Source of the DNA: Apoda limacodes
Lineage: Eukaryota; Arthropoda; Insecta; Lepidoptera; Limacodidae
Assembly (NCBI GenBank): GCA_946406115.1
Contig: OX291550.1
Location: 5,570,803 to 5,634,802, forward strand
DNA: 64,000 nucleotides
Reading direction: 5' to 3'
The position numbers and the translations under genes were made by a program. The notes beneath the pieces were generated by a model that was given only the letters and a program-made list of their open reading frames with translations, was not told where the DNA came from and searched no databases. Positions 54,428-64,000 of this stretch are shown piece after piece (position 1 is the first letter of the stretch; every line of letters starts with the position of its first letter).

Positions 54428-55035
54428 TTTAAGAGAGGTAGGGCACTGCAAGTACTCGCTCGAATAAGCCACCCGAACAACTAAGCAGGGCATAGCGAGT
54501 ACTTGCTCGAATGAGCGGCCCGAACTGGGGAAGTACCTCCACCTTACAGAAAACCGCGGCCATAATAACACTAACATTGAGTAGTGTTGTGTTCCTGGCG
54601 GTGAGTAAGGTTGCCAGAGCTCTTTGAGGATTCGCTGCACGGACAGCGGAGGACCGGCGGTGCTTGTTGCTGTCATACTCGGCATAGACGCGGCGTGCTG
54701 GTTCGGCGGTCAGGGAGACCTGATGAAACGGCTGACCGCTGGCCGCCCGCAGGTTGAACGGGATCCCGAACCCAGGGATCACTTAATCTCCACCCTGGGA
54801 GGCTGATTCGCCAGACTGTGTAAAGTATCTGAAGTGGTAGTCGTGCCGGAGAAGGAGACCGGAGTGGACCCGGCTACTACAACAGAGGGGGATCAGGGGC
54901 CCTTCCGCCCGCCGTGCCAGCAACCGTATCATCTGTGGCGAGCTTCGGCAGTCTTAGAACCGCACCCTTTGCCCTCTATGCTGTCTGTGCAGTGAATCCT
55001 CATCCTTAGTCTTAGTAACTTTTTTTTTATATATT
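54428..55035 (+). promoter_or_regulatory. 5' UTR and internal promoter region of the retrotransposon
   Basis: About 608 bp from the shared 5' terminus (AAGAGAGGTAGGGCA) to the ATG at 55036. Two direct repeats near the start each hold a palindromic core, GCAAGTACTCGC then GCGAGTACTTGC, followed by TCGAATRAGC and CCCGAAC. Copy 2 (13245 downward, minus) keeps both cores but lacks the rest of the second unit. The region is GC-rich and has no ORF1. LINE 5' UTRs carry internal promoters, so these palindromes are candidate transcription factor sites (inference). Confidence 0.6.
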
Positions 55036-56964
55036 ATGGCCAGAAGACAGAAAAAGAAAAGAGTTTGCACAGCGGCTACTCCATCCACATATAATGTGGA
55101 TTTTTGCAACATCAGGGGTATTCACGCAAATCTTAACGCAGTCCACCACCATCTCGAAACTGCGCAGCCGACCATTCTTTTTCTAACGGAGACGCAGATA
55201 TCCTGCCCGGCCGACACATCATACCTTCATTATCCCGGCTACAAACTCGAACACAATTTTATGAGTCGTGCCGGTGTATGTATGTTCGTCCGGGAGGATA
55301 TCTGCTGTCGCCGCCTTCATAGCCTTGAAGACAGGGACCTGTCGATATTGTGGGTGCGCGTAGATTACGGCGGCCACACTCGTATCTATGCGTGCCTATA
55401 CAGGTCTCATAGCGGTGACACGGACGTAACTCGACTCTTCACGCACCTGAGTTTGACGACTGACAAAGTTCTAGAGCAATATCCCACAGCAGAACTAGTT
55501 ATTTTGGGAGACTTTAACGCCCACCATCGCGAGTGGCTCAGTTCTCGAACCAATAACTATACTGGGATATCTGCTCATGAATTTGCTCTGACCTATGAAT
55601 TCTCTCAGCTGGTACTTTCTCCAACGAGAATACCAGATATAGAGGAACATACGAGCTCCTTACTGGACCTTCTGCTGACTACTCGTCCGGACGGGTACTC
55701 CGTCTCAGTGGATGCGCCTCTTGGCTCCTCGGACCACTGTCTCGTTCGGACTCAAGTGTCATGCACACAACCTGATCCTTCTGGGCCAACTAACTGGCGT
55801 CGTGTGTGGCACTATAAGTCGGCAGACTGGGATGGATTGCGTGAATTTTACGCATCGTACCCGTGGAGGCAGATCTGCTTTAACTCAGAAGATCCTGACG
55901 TCTGCGCAGCCGCAGTCACTGAGACAATCCTTGCTGGTATGGAATGCTATATTCCTAACCCGCGAGTAGCTGCCGGCGTCAAAAAACGACCGTGGTTTAA
56001 TAGGTCTTGCAGAAAAGCTAAAATTCTTAAGCAAAATGCATATGAGGCTTGGACCACGGCTCGTTATAATAAGGATCCGAATATTTCTGAGTTAAAACGC
56101 AAATTAAATGCTGCCTCGAGGTTCAGTAAGAAAGCAACTGCCAGAGCAAAATTCCAATTCATCGGCAAAATAGGTGGGCGACTTGCGAGCTATCCTTCTG
56201 GGAGTCGTGCTTTCTGGTCGCTTGCCAAAGCTGCCGAAGGGAACTTCTGCCAGTCGTCGTTACCACCACTGCGAAAGACCGATGGTGACTTGGCCCATAG
56301 TGCTAAAGAGAAAGCCGATCTACTGGGCAGTCTCTTTGCCTCGAACTCGAATATGAACGATGAAGGCGCTGTACCACCTACTATACCGTGGTGCGGTAAG
56401 TCCATGCCGGAAATCTCCATAACGCAGCGGGAGGTCAGGCGGGCGTTGCTTTCTCTAGACGTTCATAAGTCGAATGGGCCAGACGGTATACCAGCAGTGG
56501 TGCTTAAGCAGTGTGCTCCTGAGTTATGTCCTGTACTCACGCGCCTCTTCGCGCTTTCCTACCACACTAGGCAATTTCCGTCTACATGGAAGACTGCGAA
56601 TGTGCACCCGGTGCCCAAAAAGGGCGATAGATCAGATCCATCGAATTACAGGCCTATCGCTATTACCTCTCTCCTCTCTAAGGTGATGGAGCGTGTGATC
56701 AACACACAGCTTCTAAGATACCTAGAAGTACACGATCTGGTCAGTGACCGTCAATATGGCTTTCGCCACGGTCGCTCGACTGGTGACCTTCTAGTGTACG
56801 GTATAGTAGGTGGTGCAGCGCCTTCGTCGTTCATATTCGAGTTTGAGGCAAAAAGACTGCCCAGTATATCGGCTTTCACTTTAGCACTATTGGCCAGGTC
56901 ATCATCGGTCTTTCGCATTGATGGTAACGACGACTGGCAAAGCTTCCCTTCATTCAATGATTAA
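55036..56964 (+). CDS. Endonuclease-reverse transcriptase, N-terminal two thirds, chimeric C-terminus
   Basis: A 642-codon frame from ATG 55036. Residues 1-240 are an exonuclease-endonuclease-phosphatase-type nicking endonuclease: NIRGIH (25-30), LTETQI (50-55), GDFNAHH (158-164), SSDHC (231-235). After a linker the reverse transcriptase begins with GPDGIPAVV (481-489), NYRPIAITSL (537-546) and QYGFRHGRST (573-582). At residue 588 (base 56798) it crosses into an inverted fragment; the last ~54 residues (GIVGGAAPSSF ... FPSFND) are antisense of the linker. The palm YADD and thumb are therefore absent, so no RT activity is expected, though the endonuclease motifs are intact. Family members in L2/CR1/Jockey groups are usually about 900 residues. 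The frame is uninterrupted, suggesting a young insertion. Confidence 0.9.
   Translation: MARRQKKKRVCTAATPSTYNVDFCNIRGIHANLNAVHHHLETAQPTILFLTETQISCPADTSYLHYPGYKLEHNFMSRAGVCMFVREDICCRRLHSLEDRDLSILWVRVDYGGHTRIYACLYRSHSGDTDVTRLFTHLSLTTDKVLEQYPTAELVILGDFNAHHREWLSSRTNNYTGISAHEFALTYEFSQLVLSPTRIPDIEEHTSSLLDLLLTTRPDGYSVSVDAPLGSSDHCLVRTQVSCTQPDPSGPTNWRRVWHYKSADWDGLREFYASYPWRQICFNSEDPDVCAAAVTETILAGMECYIPNPRVAAGVKKRPWFNRSCRKAKILKQNAYEAWTTARYNKDPNISELKRKLNAASRFSKKATARAKFQFIGKIGGRLASYPSGSRAFWSLAKAAEGNFCQSSLPPLRKTDGDLAHSAKEKADLLGSLFASNSNMNDEGAVPPTIPWCGKSMPEISITQREVRRALLSLDVHKSNGPDGIPAVVLKQCAPELCPVLTRLFALSYHTRQFPSTWKTANVHPVPKKGDRSDPSNYRPIAITSLLSKVMERVINTQLLRYLEVHDLVSDRQYGFRHGRSTGDLLVYGIVGGAAPSSFIFEFEAKRLPSISAFTLALLARSSSVFRIDGNDDWQSFPSFND
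56799..56951 (-). pseudogene. Inverted linker fragment of the same element
   Basis: The minus strand reads EGKLCQSSLPSMRKTDDDLA and NMNDEGAAPPTIPY, matching the linker of the endonuclease-RT frame (residues 401-452 of 55036-56964) with about six changes in 45 residues, more than seen between the main copies. It abuts the plus segment bluntly at 56798/56799. Either an older fragment at the target or a template switch. Confidence 0.85.
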
Positions 56965-57254
56965 AAACGTCAAAATATGCAAGTGTCTAGTCCCATCTCC
57001 AGTTCGTGAATTCCTGACGTGTGAAGGTAAAATTTATCGTACAAAAATTTATAGCATTGTCAAATTACACAGCTTTCGCACTTAAAGAGAACAGGGCAAG
57101 TGTAAGTATCAGGGTTCATTATAATCTAATCTTGTCAACGCACCTTTACATCATAATGCTAATATTAAAATCATGCAATAAAATTATCTGAGTTCCCATC
57201 TACGGATTAAACGTAAGAAGCACTAAGCAAGTACCCAACATCTTGCTTAATTTG
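56952..57254. other. Gene-free stretch
   Basis: AT-rich, no supported feature. Confidence 0.4.
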
Positions 57255-57435
57255 AAATTGCGTCGCAGAAAAACGTAACACTAAAGAAAAGTCCCCTCAG
57301 CGTAAACTTTTTTAATAAAATCTGAATGAAGTCATAAAAGACAAAGGGTGAGAGTAAATTTATTCATTTCTTGCAACGGTGAAGTGTATTTTGATGGTGT
57401 TTTAGCCTGCAGCTTAAGAAATTTGAATTTAGGTG
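57255..57435 (+). repeat. Dispersed repeat shared with 35985-36180
   Basis: Same ordered blocks (AAAAGTCCCCTCAGCG, CTTTTTTAATAAAATCTGAA, GACAAAGGGTGAGAG, TTTATTCATTTCTTGC). Confidence 0.75.
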
Positions 57436-58206
57436 AAAAAATGTGATTTTATATTTGAGTTTGAATTGTCTTATTGATTGGCTGAATACTTTCAGTGCTG
57501 TGGCTTACTGCAGCAGCTTTATACTGAGTGAGGTCCTCTTTGGCTTGCCGCAACAAAAGAGTATCGTATAAATAATAAATTATAGTATTAGAAGAGTAGT
57601 ATTGTATTTAGTATGTACCTGTGTTGCGCTTATTGCTGAATAAATTAGTTGTTTTCTTTTCTTTTTTTTTACTTTCAGAATCAGTTGAATTTTGTATAGT
57701 TATATTTTCAGAGTACTTCTTAATATCTATTAAGCAACTAAACTTGTTATAGATTTAATAAGAATAATATTAATCGAATGGAAAATCTTAAATTAATTTT
57801 TATTTCCTTAATGCTGCCTCGTTATGTTGTGAAACGGTCTAGGATGATTTTTACTTTTTTTTTTTGATATTTTTTTTATTCTTGTGTGAAAATGAATGCT
57901 GTTAATGTTTACACGATTGTCGGTGAACAAAATGTATGTTTTAGAGTGATAATAGTTAAACAGTACATATATTGCTTAACAATTGGAAAATAGGCGCGAT
58001 GCAAATTTTTTTTAAATTATTACAAACAACAACGGCCATTTTCGTAAAAATGCGTTCATTTAATTTTCTGTAGTTGATTCAAATCACTGTATGAAGGGGA
58101 TTATGACAAAGCATGATTACCATGTTTGATAGATACTCTAAACCATGATATATAGCACTTTTCTCCAACAAAACTAGTATTGAAATTCTTACTTGTTCTT
58201 TTTCAG
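57436..58206. other. Gene-free stretch
   Basis: AT-rich. Ends in an acceptor-like TTACTTGTTCTTTTTCAG at 58206. Confidence 0.4.
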
Positions 58207-58431
58207 ATCTTGCCAGCGGTGACAGTGAATGAGTGTCGTAAATATTTATTTACACAAACAGATAGGCAGGAATTTACCACTTACGGAAGCTGCCTTCAAA
58301 CAACATACCGTAAGACCAGTTTTTTAAAGCAAAATATTCCTTCCCCATCTGAAAAGCTGAATAGGGTTGGCAAAAAGAAACTTGGGTGCCACTGTGGACC
58401 CAAATTCCTGTTACTGCTTAGGCATGCTTAG
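58207..58431 (+). CDS. Candidate exon after a strong splice-acceptor-like site
   Basis: Directly after TTGTTCTTTTTCAG an open frame of 74 codons runs to TAG at 58429-58431: ILPAVTVNECRKYLFTQTD, then a basic stretch (KLNRVGKKKLGCHCGPK). No family is recognised. AATAAA-like hexamers occur at about 58558 and 58650. It could be a terminal exon, but a chance match of acceptor and open frame cannot be excluded. Confidence 0.2.
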   Translation: MLPAVTVNECRKYLFTQTDRQEFTTYGSCLQTTYRKTSFLKQNIPSPSEKLNRVGKKKLGCHCGPKFLLLLRHA

Positions 58432-59599
58432 CACTATGATGGCGGTGCTCAAAAACTTGTGGCACAAGATGTAACTCTTATAAACGCCGGCTCTGATGTA
58501 CGAATACCGATCTATGTAATTGTGGTAGTGGTTGTTGCAAATTAAACAGATTAGTACCAAATAAATTAAGTCTTTTTATTCTTTATATTTCCATTATAAT
58601 ATTAACAGAGCTTTGTGCTAAGCATTTTCATATTTTTCTTCTTTTCATAAATAAATAATATTAAACTGTTTTATGTTCGTTATTCAATTAAGGTAAGTAA
58701 GGTAAGTCGGGTCCTGGATTCAGTCATAGGCTACTCTTTCCCGACAGGGAACGAAAGACTAATACTGCTTGAGTGGCAGCACTACCTCGGACGCAAAAAA
58801 AGCTACTGAACTTACTAAACATAATGCACAGTTTTTCCTCAGAATTTTCTTTGTAATTGGTAAAATATGAAGGGTTATGATACCTGAAATTGATTAATTA
58901 TTATTATTTATTATATAACATAATACTTAATATTTAGATTTATAATTTAATACAAGAGCACATAGCGTTTTCCATGCCTTAGTATTGCAGACGACCACCG
59001 CGGCATGTTCAATATTTTATTTTGCTCTCAAATTAGTTAAAATTATATATAATGGTAATGTTTTTTTAAATCTACGTTATAAGAGCTTTTAATCGATATT
59101 TTTTAATTGAAAAGTTTTATATTCAAATTTGAAAATATGAAGCTTTCTTTGCGTTTTTTATGTACCTTAAGTTGATTCCGTTCAGTATTGCGTTATATTT
59201 CACTAGCAACTCTACATAATTGACTTTACTGAAGAATCGGCCATCATCAATTTACCCGAAAACGATACAAAACTTGACCTAGTAGTTAAAATACATACGC
59301 TAGACTTTTTTCTTGAGAGCAGGGTGGTCAGTACTTTAAAAACCCCCCTCCCTCCCAGTAGTTACCAGGCTAAGTGGCATTGCTTTCCGCTGATTTGTCA
59401 TACTATTCCCAATAGGAACCAAAATATTTGTAATTATTTTTTATGTAGGTGTTTATTTTAAATTTTGTGAATTGTTAAAAAATATATAAATAAATTTGTT
59501 ACATGCTACATCAATATAATATATTTATAAAAAAGCAATCAGATAAAGTAATCAATAGAAATTGAGAGAAAAATATCATGTTCCAAATAAATAATTACG
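58432..59599. other. Gene-free stretch
   Basis: AT-rich, no supported feature. Confidence 0.4.
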
Positions 59600-59695
59600 C
59601 CGCGCATAGAGGTTGAACTCAGCCATCTTCATCTTGAACGATTGCTCAATTTATCAATACGGCTTGATGATCCTTAGCAAATATTAAATCGAATC
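59600..59695 (+). repeat. Dispersed repeat shared with 50455-50540
   Basis: ATCTTGAACGATTGCTCAATT, TATCAATACGGCTTG and TTAGCAAATATTAAATCG. Confidence 0.65.
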
Positions 59696-60520
59696 AGATT
59701 TGTTACAAATATTCGGAGGATATCACTGTTTTGGGTGGACTCCAAATAGAAAGTTCTTCAATGCGACTGTGTATATATATTTTTTTTTAAGTATGCTACA
59801 TCTTCATTGTTTGCATTCTAATGCTGACATTTTTTTTTTATTTATACAGAAGGTTAAGTTATTGTGGAAGGACGGGGTGAGGATCTGATCATGGAAATTA
59901 GTTAAGGAAATATGAGTATGTTATGCATGTGTGTATGTGTGCTTGTTTGAGTGATGCACCGAACTCAGGTTCCTCTCCGACACCGGGCGGCTGAAGACCC
60001 TGAGTTCTTGGAAACCTACTTAGAATAAAATCCTTTTGATTAGATTTAATATATGATTTTAACATTTCTATGAATGAAATGATGAAATGAAATCTGTGAA
60101 AAAATAATATAAAAAGCTAAAAGTTACGTAGTATTAAAAGCAATTAAAGAAGCAACTAAAAATACATTAAGATTTTAATAACTAAATTACGGGACTCTAC
60201 GTGGATTTTCGTCACTAAAAATTGAAACAGATTCTCATTGAATACCACTTACAAAATTTTGCAGCAAAGATATCGCAAGGAGACAAAACCACTTCGCTCA
60301 GTTATCTGTTTGCCGTCCTACAATCTAGAGAGGTTTTGTGACCCAGTGGGTGTAGTTGAACAAAAGCAGCCATTTGATATTCCGCTGCTCGACTACCTAC
60401 TTTAAAAGTAAGGTGATCTTAATATTTTGGTGGTGGTGATTTGAAGGAGACTTAATTTAATATTTTTTTAACTCAATGCGTATTTTTCAAACGCCTTCAT
60501 GCTCATAAACAGTACTGTAT
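59696..60520. other. No gene; contains the relative of 44590-44700
   Basis: 59930-60005 (GTATGTGTGCTTGTTTGAGTGATGC ... CACCGGGCGGCTGA, read in parts) parallels 44590-44700. The remainder is AT-rich. Confidence 0.35.
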
Positions 60521-60602
60521 ATTTTACACGTTTGTGACTGCTTGGTGTTTTGTGTTGTAATTTTTACACGTTGGTGACTGCTCGGTGTTTTGAGTTGTCA
60601 TT
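60521..60602 (+). repeat. ~40-bp tandem duplication
   Basis: TTTTACACGTTTGTGACTGC, TTGGTGTTTTGTGTTGTAA is followed by TTTTTACACGTTGGTGACTG, CTCGGTGTTTTGAGTTGTCA; about 90% identical. Confidence 0.85.
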
Positions 60603-60689
60603 TACTGTCCTGTAAGACATAGAAGTTTGATGCCCAGCTGTCACAACGTAAATATGACTCTTTCTGTATATTATTTCTGGTCATAGTTT

Positions 60690-60772
60690 CGACCACACCA
60701 CACCGGCACACACCACACAGGCACACACCACACCGGCACACACCACACAGGTACATACCGCACCGGCACACA
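60690..60772 (+). repeat. 15-bp minisatellite, about 5.5 units
   Basis: Units CACCACACCGGCACA and CACCACACAGGCACA alternate (C/A at position 9), giving a 30-bp higher-order period before decaying to TACCGCACCGGCACA. The minus-strand translation is a CGVCR/CGVCL repeat, an artefact of the 15-bp period. Confidence 0.9.
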
Positions 60773-61427
60773 GGCCACAATTTTGAAACAGTCATAAAAA
60801 ACTTTCAAGTAAAAAAAGCGAAATAAAAATAAATAAAAATAATATCAGTTTCTTTTTTCTCTGCAATTTAACTGTTAAAAACAACCATAAGTTTCGCTGC
60901 GTTTATTGTACTATTTTTTTAACATTTGTTTCTTTTGATACGGGGCAGCATGTCGCTAGTCACAATGTTCTGGAATGATAACTAGATTAGCTAGAACATC
61001 TTTAAAAAAATAGTAGGTATTGCAATTGTAACAATATGCTCCTAACACTGTGACATAGTGTCCCAGATATGGGGTTTCATTGTAGCAAACGCATTATCTC
61101 ATTAAAAACTATTTTCATTATTTTTTTACTCAACTTTAATCATTTTAATATAAAGAAGATGTATAAGAGATAATATAGTTGCTACTATAAAGTTGATTAA
61201 AGGAATATATTTTTTTTTGTAGCATTGTACCCCACCTTACCCAGTGTGACTGCTTTTGCCAAAGAGGCCCTTAAGTGTTTAAATCATTACTTAGCCGACT
61301 TGGCGCTCCTTGTGTATAGCGTTTTTCGAAGGTCACATAAACAGAAAATAAATGCCTTTATAAAGAAATATAGCCATTAACTGTCGTTTTTATTCTTTTT
61401 TCTTAACAAAATGCGTGGTTTTGCAGG
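60773..61427. other. Gene-free stretch
   Basis: AT-rich, no supported feature. Confidence 0.4.
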
Positions 61428-61540
61428 TGCTTTCAACATTCAAGTGATTTACGTTGGCTGTAAACTGAGCGGAAAGGTTTCAGCCTGACTTTATTGCTTA
61501 CTGACATCGGCACTGTAGAAATAATGTTATTGCTTACAAT
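61428..61540 (+). repeat. GTGATTTACGT family, copy 5
   Basis: TTTCAACATTCAAGTGATTT, ACGTTGGCTGTAAACTGAGC and GGAAAGGTTTCAGCC; right end AATAATGTTATTGC. Confidence 0.65.
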
Positions 61541-61985
61541 CGACAACGTTTATGAACCGTAAATGATTGCTACATCTTACCATGTTTCGACAAATATGCT
61601 TGTAGATATGCATTAAAAAAATTAAAGTGTCACTTAACTACTAAGTAAAAAAAAACGTAAAATTTGTGATTTAGTTTGTTTGTTATTCCTTCACAGTTGT
61701 TCTTACAACTGAACTGAAAATGATGATAGATTAAAGACTTAATTAATATACTAATTAATACACCTATACCTATACAAAATTAATTAATAAACCTATATGC
61801 TACATGTTATATTGTAAAGTTCAAAAGTTCCAGCTGAAATAATTTTAACCTACAAAAAACTTCCTTACTATAATGACGTATTTACCGTAAGAATCCTACA
61901 GCATTTACGGAATTAAGCGAGTTGCATGCACTCCCAGTTTATCCGTAGTCGGTCTATTATGACTGAGAATCGTGGGTATTTCGTT
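61541..61985. other. Gene-free stretch
   Basis: AT-rich, no supported feature. Confidence 0.4.
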
Positions 61986-62330
61986 TCATTTTGAAGCGCA
62001 AGAATTGTCTTCATATATTCCTACCACAGTGGCAAACTTATCTAACATAACATCCTTTATCTGATCGGCCCATCTAGTTGGTGACTTTACACGTGATCTC
62101 CTCCCATTTATGACCAATCTACCCCGATTGTCATTTCCACTTCTCACGATGTGCCCGAAGTACGTTGGTATACGTTGCTGACAGATCTTTGTCAGCTGTG
62201 TTTGGATAATCAACTGAGAGAGAATCGAGGAGTTAGTGCGTTTTGCAGTCAAGAGTATTCTCAACATTCTTCTCTAGCACCAGATCTCGAAAGCTTTATT
62301 TTTTTGTCTTTTCCGGGATTTAATGGACTA
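61986..62330 (-). pseudogene. Non-LTR reverse transcriptase C-terminal relic
   Basis: The minus frame reads KAFEIWC, a TAG in place of the expected Trp codon (about 62270), then RRMLRILLTAKRTNSSIL, TKICQQRIPTYFGHIVR and RSRVKSPTRWADQIKDVM. The KAFE-W-RRML-I-W pattern, FGH box and SPTRW-DQIK segment are the conserved C-terminal end of RTE/CR1-like polymerases. Upstream domains are missing and a second frameshift lies in the A run near 62300. It belongs to a different family from the 53879-56951 element and from the RTE pieces at 15748 and 42809. Confidence 0.75.
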
Positions 62331-64000
62331 CGTTTCCACTCCATGTTAAAAGATAGAGAACGCAAATGCTCGCACCAGCTGAATCTTGGTCTTGGTTTTT
62401 ATGCTACGCGGGCACAGCTAGTACGTAATAATGCAATTGCACAGGAAATATTCTTCATTAAAGATGATTAAAGTTTTTTCAATTTAGTAGACTCGTGAAG
62501 TCTTTTTTATTATATGTACGAATTATGCGAAAATATTTAGGACGCGTTAAATAAAACACTACTGAAATCCATTATTTCGTGTGTACAGTTATGATTTTTT
62601 TTTTAATTTTTAAGGCTTGCACCTTACACCATAAAGTAGGATGCAAGATTTTGATGTTTTAAAAATCAACTAGTCATATGTATGCGCGCTCTATAAGTAA
62701 TTAGTAGATAATAAACCCCACACGACATAATTTGTACTAAAAAACTGGTTGCCTGTAAAGTCGGTATACGGGCGAAAGTTTTACGTGACAACTTGTGCCT
62801 TTCACTTTTTATGTCTGTCTCTCTCGCTCTTAGGCGGGCTAACCATGCCGCGTGCCTCTCACTCGCTCTCATTGTGAGCGCATAACGTGAGCGGAGCGTA
62901 ACGCAGTTTCTTGAAGTGTCACCCGGCAAACCAATTTATAAGACGTTGTCACGTCAAAATTTTGAATAAGTCATTTGAAAATACGTATTTCAAATAGTTT
63001 TCGTAAACTAAAATATATATTGAACATTATTTGGCCTTACGTTGGGTAGGCCTTTGTCTTGTGAAAAAAAACCTGTACGCGCGCTTCTGTAAAAAAGCGC
63101 GCCATTTCATTGCAAAACTGCTTTGTTTCTGGCAAATATTACTTTTTAAAAATGAGTTCTGATGAAATTTATATTTATGTCTAACTTTTACTTCCTCGCA
63201 AAATGCATTGAAAAACGTTGTATGATAAGTGAGCGTAAAGGGCTATTCCGAATGCGTGACTTTAAAAATATTTGCTGCGCTCGTGTTTTAAATTTGGAAC
63301 TGCAAAGTTTTAAAGGCACGAGACCGAAAAAATTTGCTCACGCGTCCAACATACAACTTTTCACCTCTACCAGCGAGAAAAATATTTTCATGTGACTTTT
63401 CTGGTAAAAAGTTAAGTTCAGCATTGGAGACTTGTTGTCTTTAATTCTTTTGGTGTCAGAGAAATATCTACGTAGCTTTTTTCGCTCATGTTTCAAACGA
63501 AACAGAATATTAATTAAATAAACAATTAAAAAAACTAGCTTGCCGCTATTTTACTTTGTTTTTTTTTTAATTGAGGTTGGGTTCGGAATTGTACCTACTA
63601 CAACCTATAGTCATTGCTATAAAAACAACGTATGATATTCTTTAAGTCAGCTGTATAAACTTTTCATAATAGTAATAATTTATAAAAACATACTTAAAAA
63701 CGAAAAAATGCTATGTAGTATATTCTTAACTAAAATGAACAAGGTTAAGTATTTGTCCCGAAATTTGTTTCTGAGTCATTGTATTGTTTTTTTTTTGATC
63801 ATCGAGTTAATTCCAAAAGTCAATGTTCAAACAGTGAATTACTTGCCTTACTAGTGAGCAAAATTCGAATTTACTCACTGAATTTGAACAGCAAAACTAT
63901 TCTTTTCATGCTGGTGAGGTGAAAACAAATTTATCCCATTGTAAGCACAAAATAATTCATTTTAAATATCGAACGGACAGTGACGACTGTTCGAACAACC
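62331..64000. other. No supported gene to the right edge
   Basis: Bases 62795-62910 are GC-richer with TCTCTCTCGCTCTTAGGCGGG and GTGAGCGGAGCGTAACGC, a texture common in lepidopteran repeats. The 77-codon frame at 63162-63395 is Lys/Phe-rich with no domain. Confidence 0.35.

Larger units (their letters stand above)
53879..56951. mobile_element. Rearranged non-LTR retrotransposon copy 4 (twin-priming-like)
   Basis: Three segments of the same family. 54428-56798 on the plus strand runs from the element's 5' terminus to mid-RT (GRSTGDLLVY). 53879-54427 on the minus strand runs from mid-RT (VSDRQYGFRHG) to the 3' end. 56799-56951 is a short minus-strand piece. Read on the minus strand, an inverted 5' half adjoins a sense 3' half, with the element 5' end meeting mid-RT and the two breakpoints only about 25 codons apart in the element. 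That is the product expected from twin priming. Confidence 0.85.

Noticed and set aside
60598..60795. Cysteine-rich small secreted protein
   Set aside because: The Cys pattern is the translation of a 15-bp minisatellite and there is no signal peptide.
62275..62471. Plus-strand 106-codon frame overlapping 62151-62471
   Set aside because: Largely antisense to the reverse transcriptase relic at 61986-62330.

Overview
The window looks like repeat-rich, AT-rich nuclear DNA from a moth or butterfly (Lepidoptera). This is an inference from the mix of repeats I recognise: tRNA-derived SINEs with lepidopteran-type tails, a repeat beginning AGGGTTCCGTA and ending in a GCGAGTCCGACTCGC hairpin, RTE-type fragments, and IS630/Tc1, hAT-like and TTAA-flanked DNA transposons. 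No bacterial, organellar or viral architecture is visible. No complete host gene can be supported. At most there are a few candidate host exons with splice-site-like edges (21138-21295 on +, 21997-22262 on -, 58207-58431 on +), all of low to moderate confidence.

The dominant feature is one non-LTR retrotransposon family with a single long ORF (apurinic-like endonuclease followed by reverse transcriptase). It occurs as a 5'-truncated copy (1199-2139, +), a nearly full-length but broken copy (10391-13245, -), a poly-A-tailed 5'-truncated copy (23956-25842, -) that itself carries a nested 108-bp insertion with an 11-bp target-site duplication, and a rearranged copy (53879-56951). In the rearranged copy an inverted 5' half sits against a sense 3' half, the arrangement expected from twin priming. 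At least five short 3'-end tags of the family are scattered elsewhere.

From left to right. 1-5.7 kb: a broken coiled-coil ORF1-like frame, retrotransposon copy 1, dispersed repeats and a SINE. 6.4-9.9 kb: a TA-flanked MITE, a 109-bp near-perfect hairpin and a threefold tandem array. 10.4-13.2 kb: retrotransposon copy 2. 15.7-18.5 kb: a deleted RTE element, a GC-rich block with an almost continuous open frame, and a foldback element. 20-22.3 kb: the best candidate host exons. 22.8-28.4 kb: repeats and copy 3. 30.2-32.7 kb: a Tc1-like deletion derivative, then two head-to-head fragments of a reverse-transcriptase-associated C-terminal domain. 34.9-43.1 kb: a mosaic of dispersed repeats with a cluster of three MITEs of different superfamilies (39.26-40.84 kb) and an RTE fragment flanked by a target-site duplication. 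44-48.4 kb: tails of a CR1/RTE-like element and an IS630/Tc1 transposase relic. 50-64 kb: further repeats, the twin-primed locus, a 15-bp minisatellite and a reverse-transcriptase C-terminal relic.

The genes do not form a pathway. What interacts here are mobile elements: autonomous families (now broken), their non-autonomous derivatives, and insertions nested in older insertions. Coordinates of repeat edges were read by eye and are approximate unless a target-site duplication or terminal inverted repeat fixes them.
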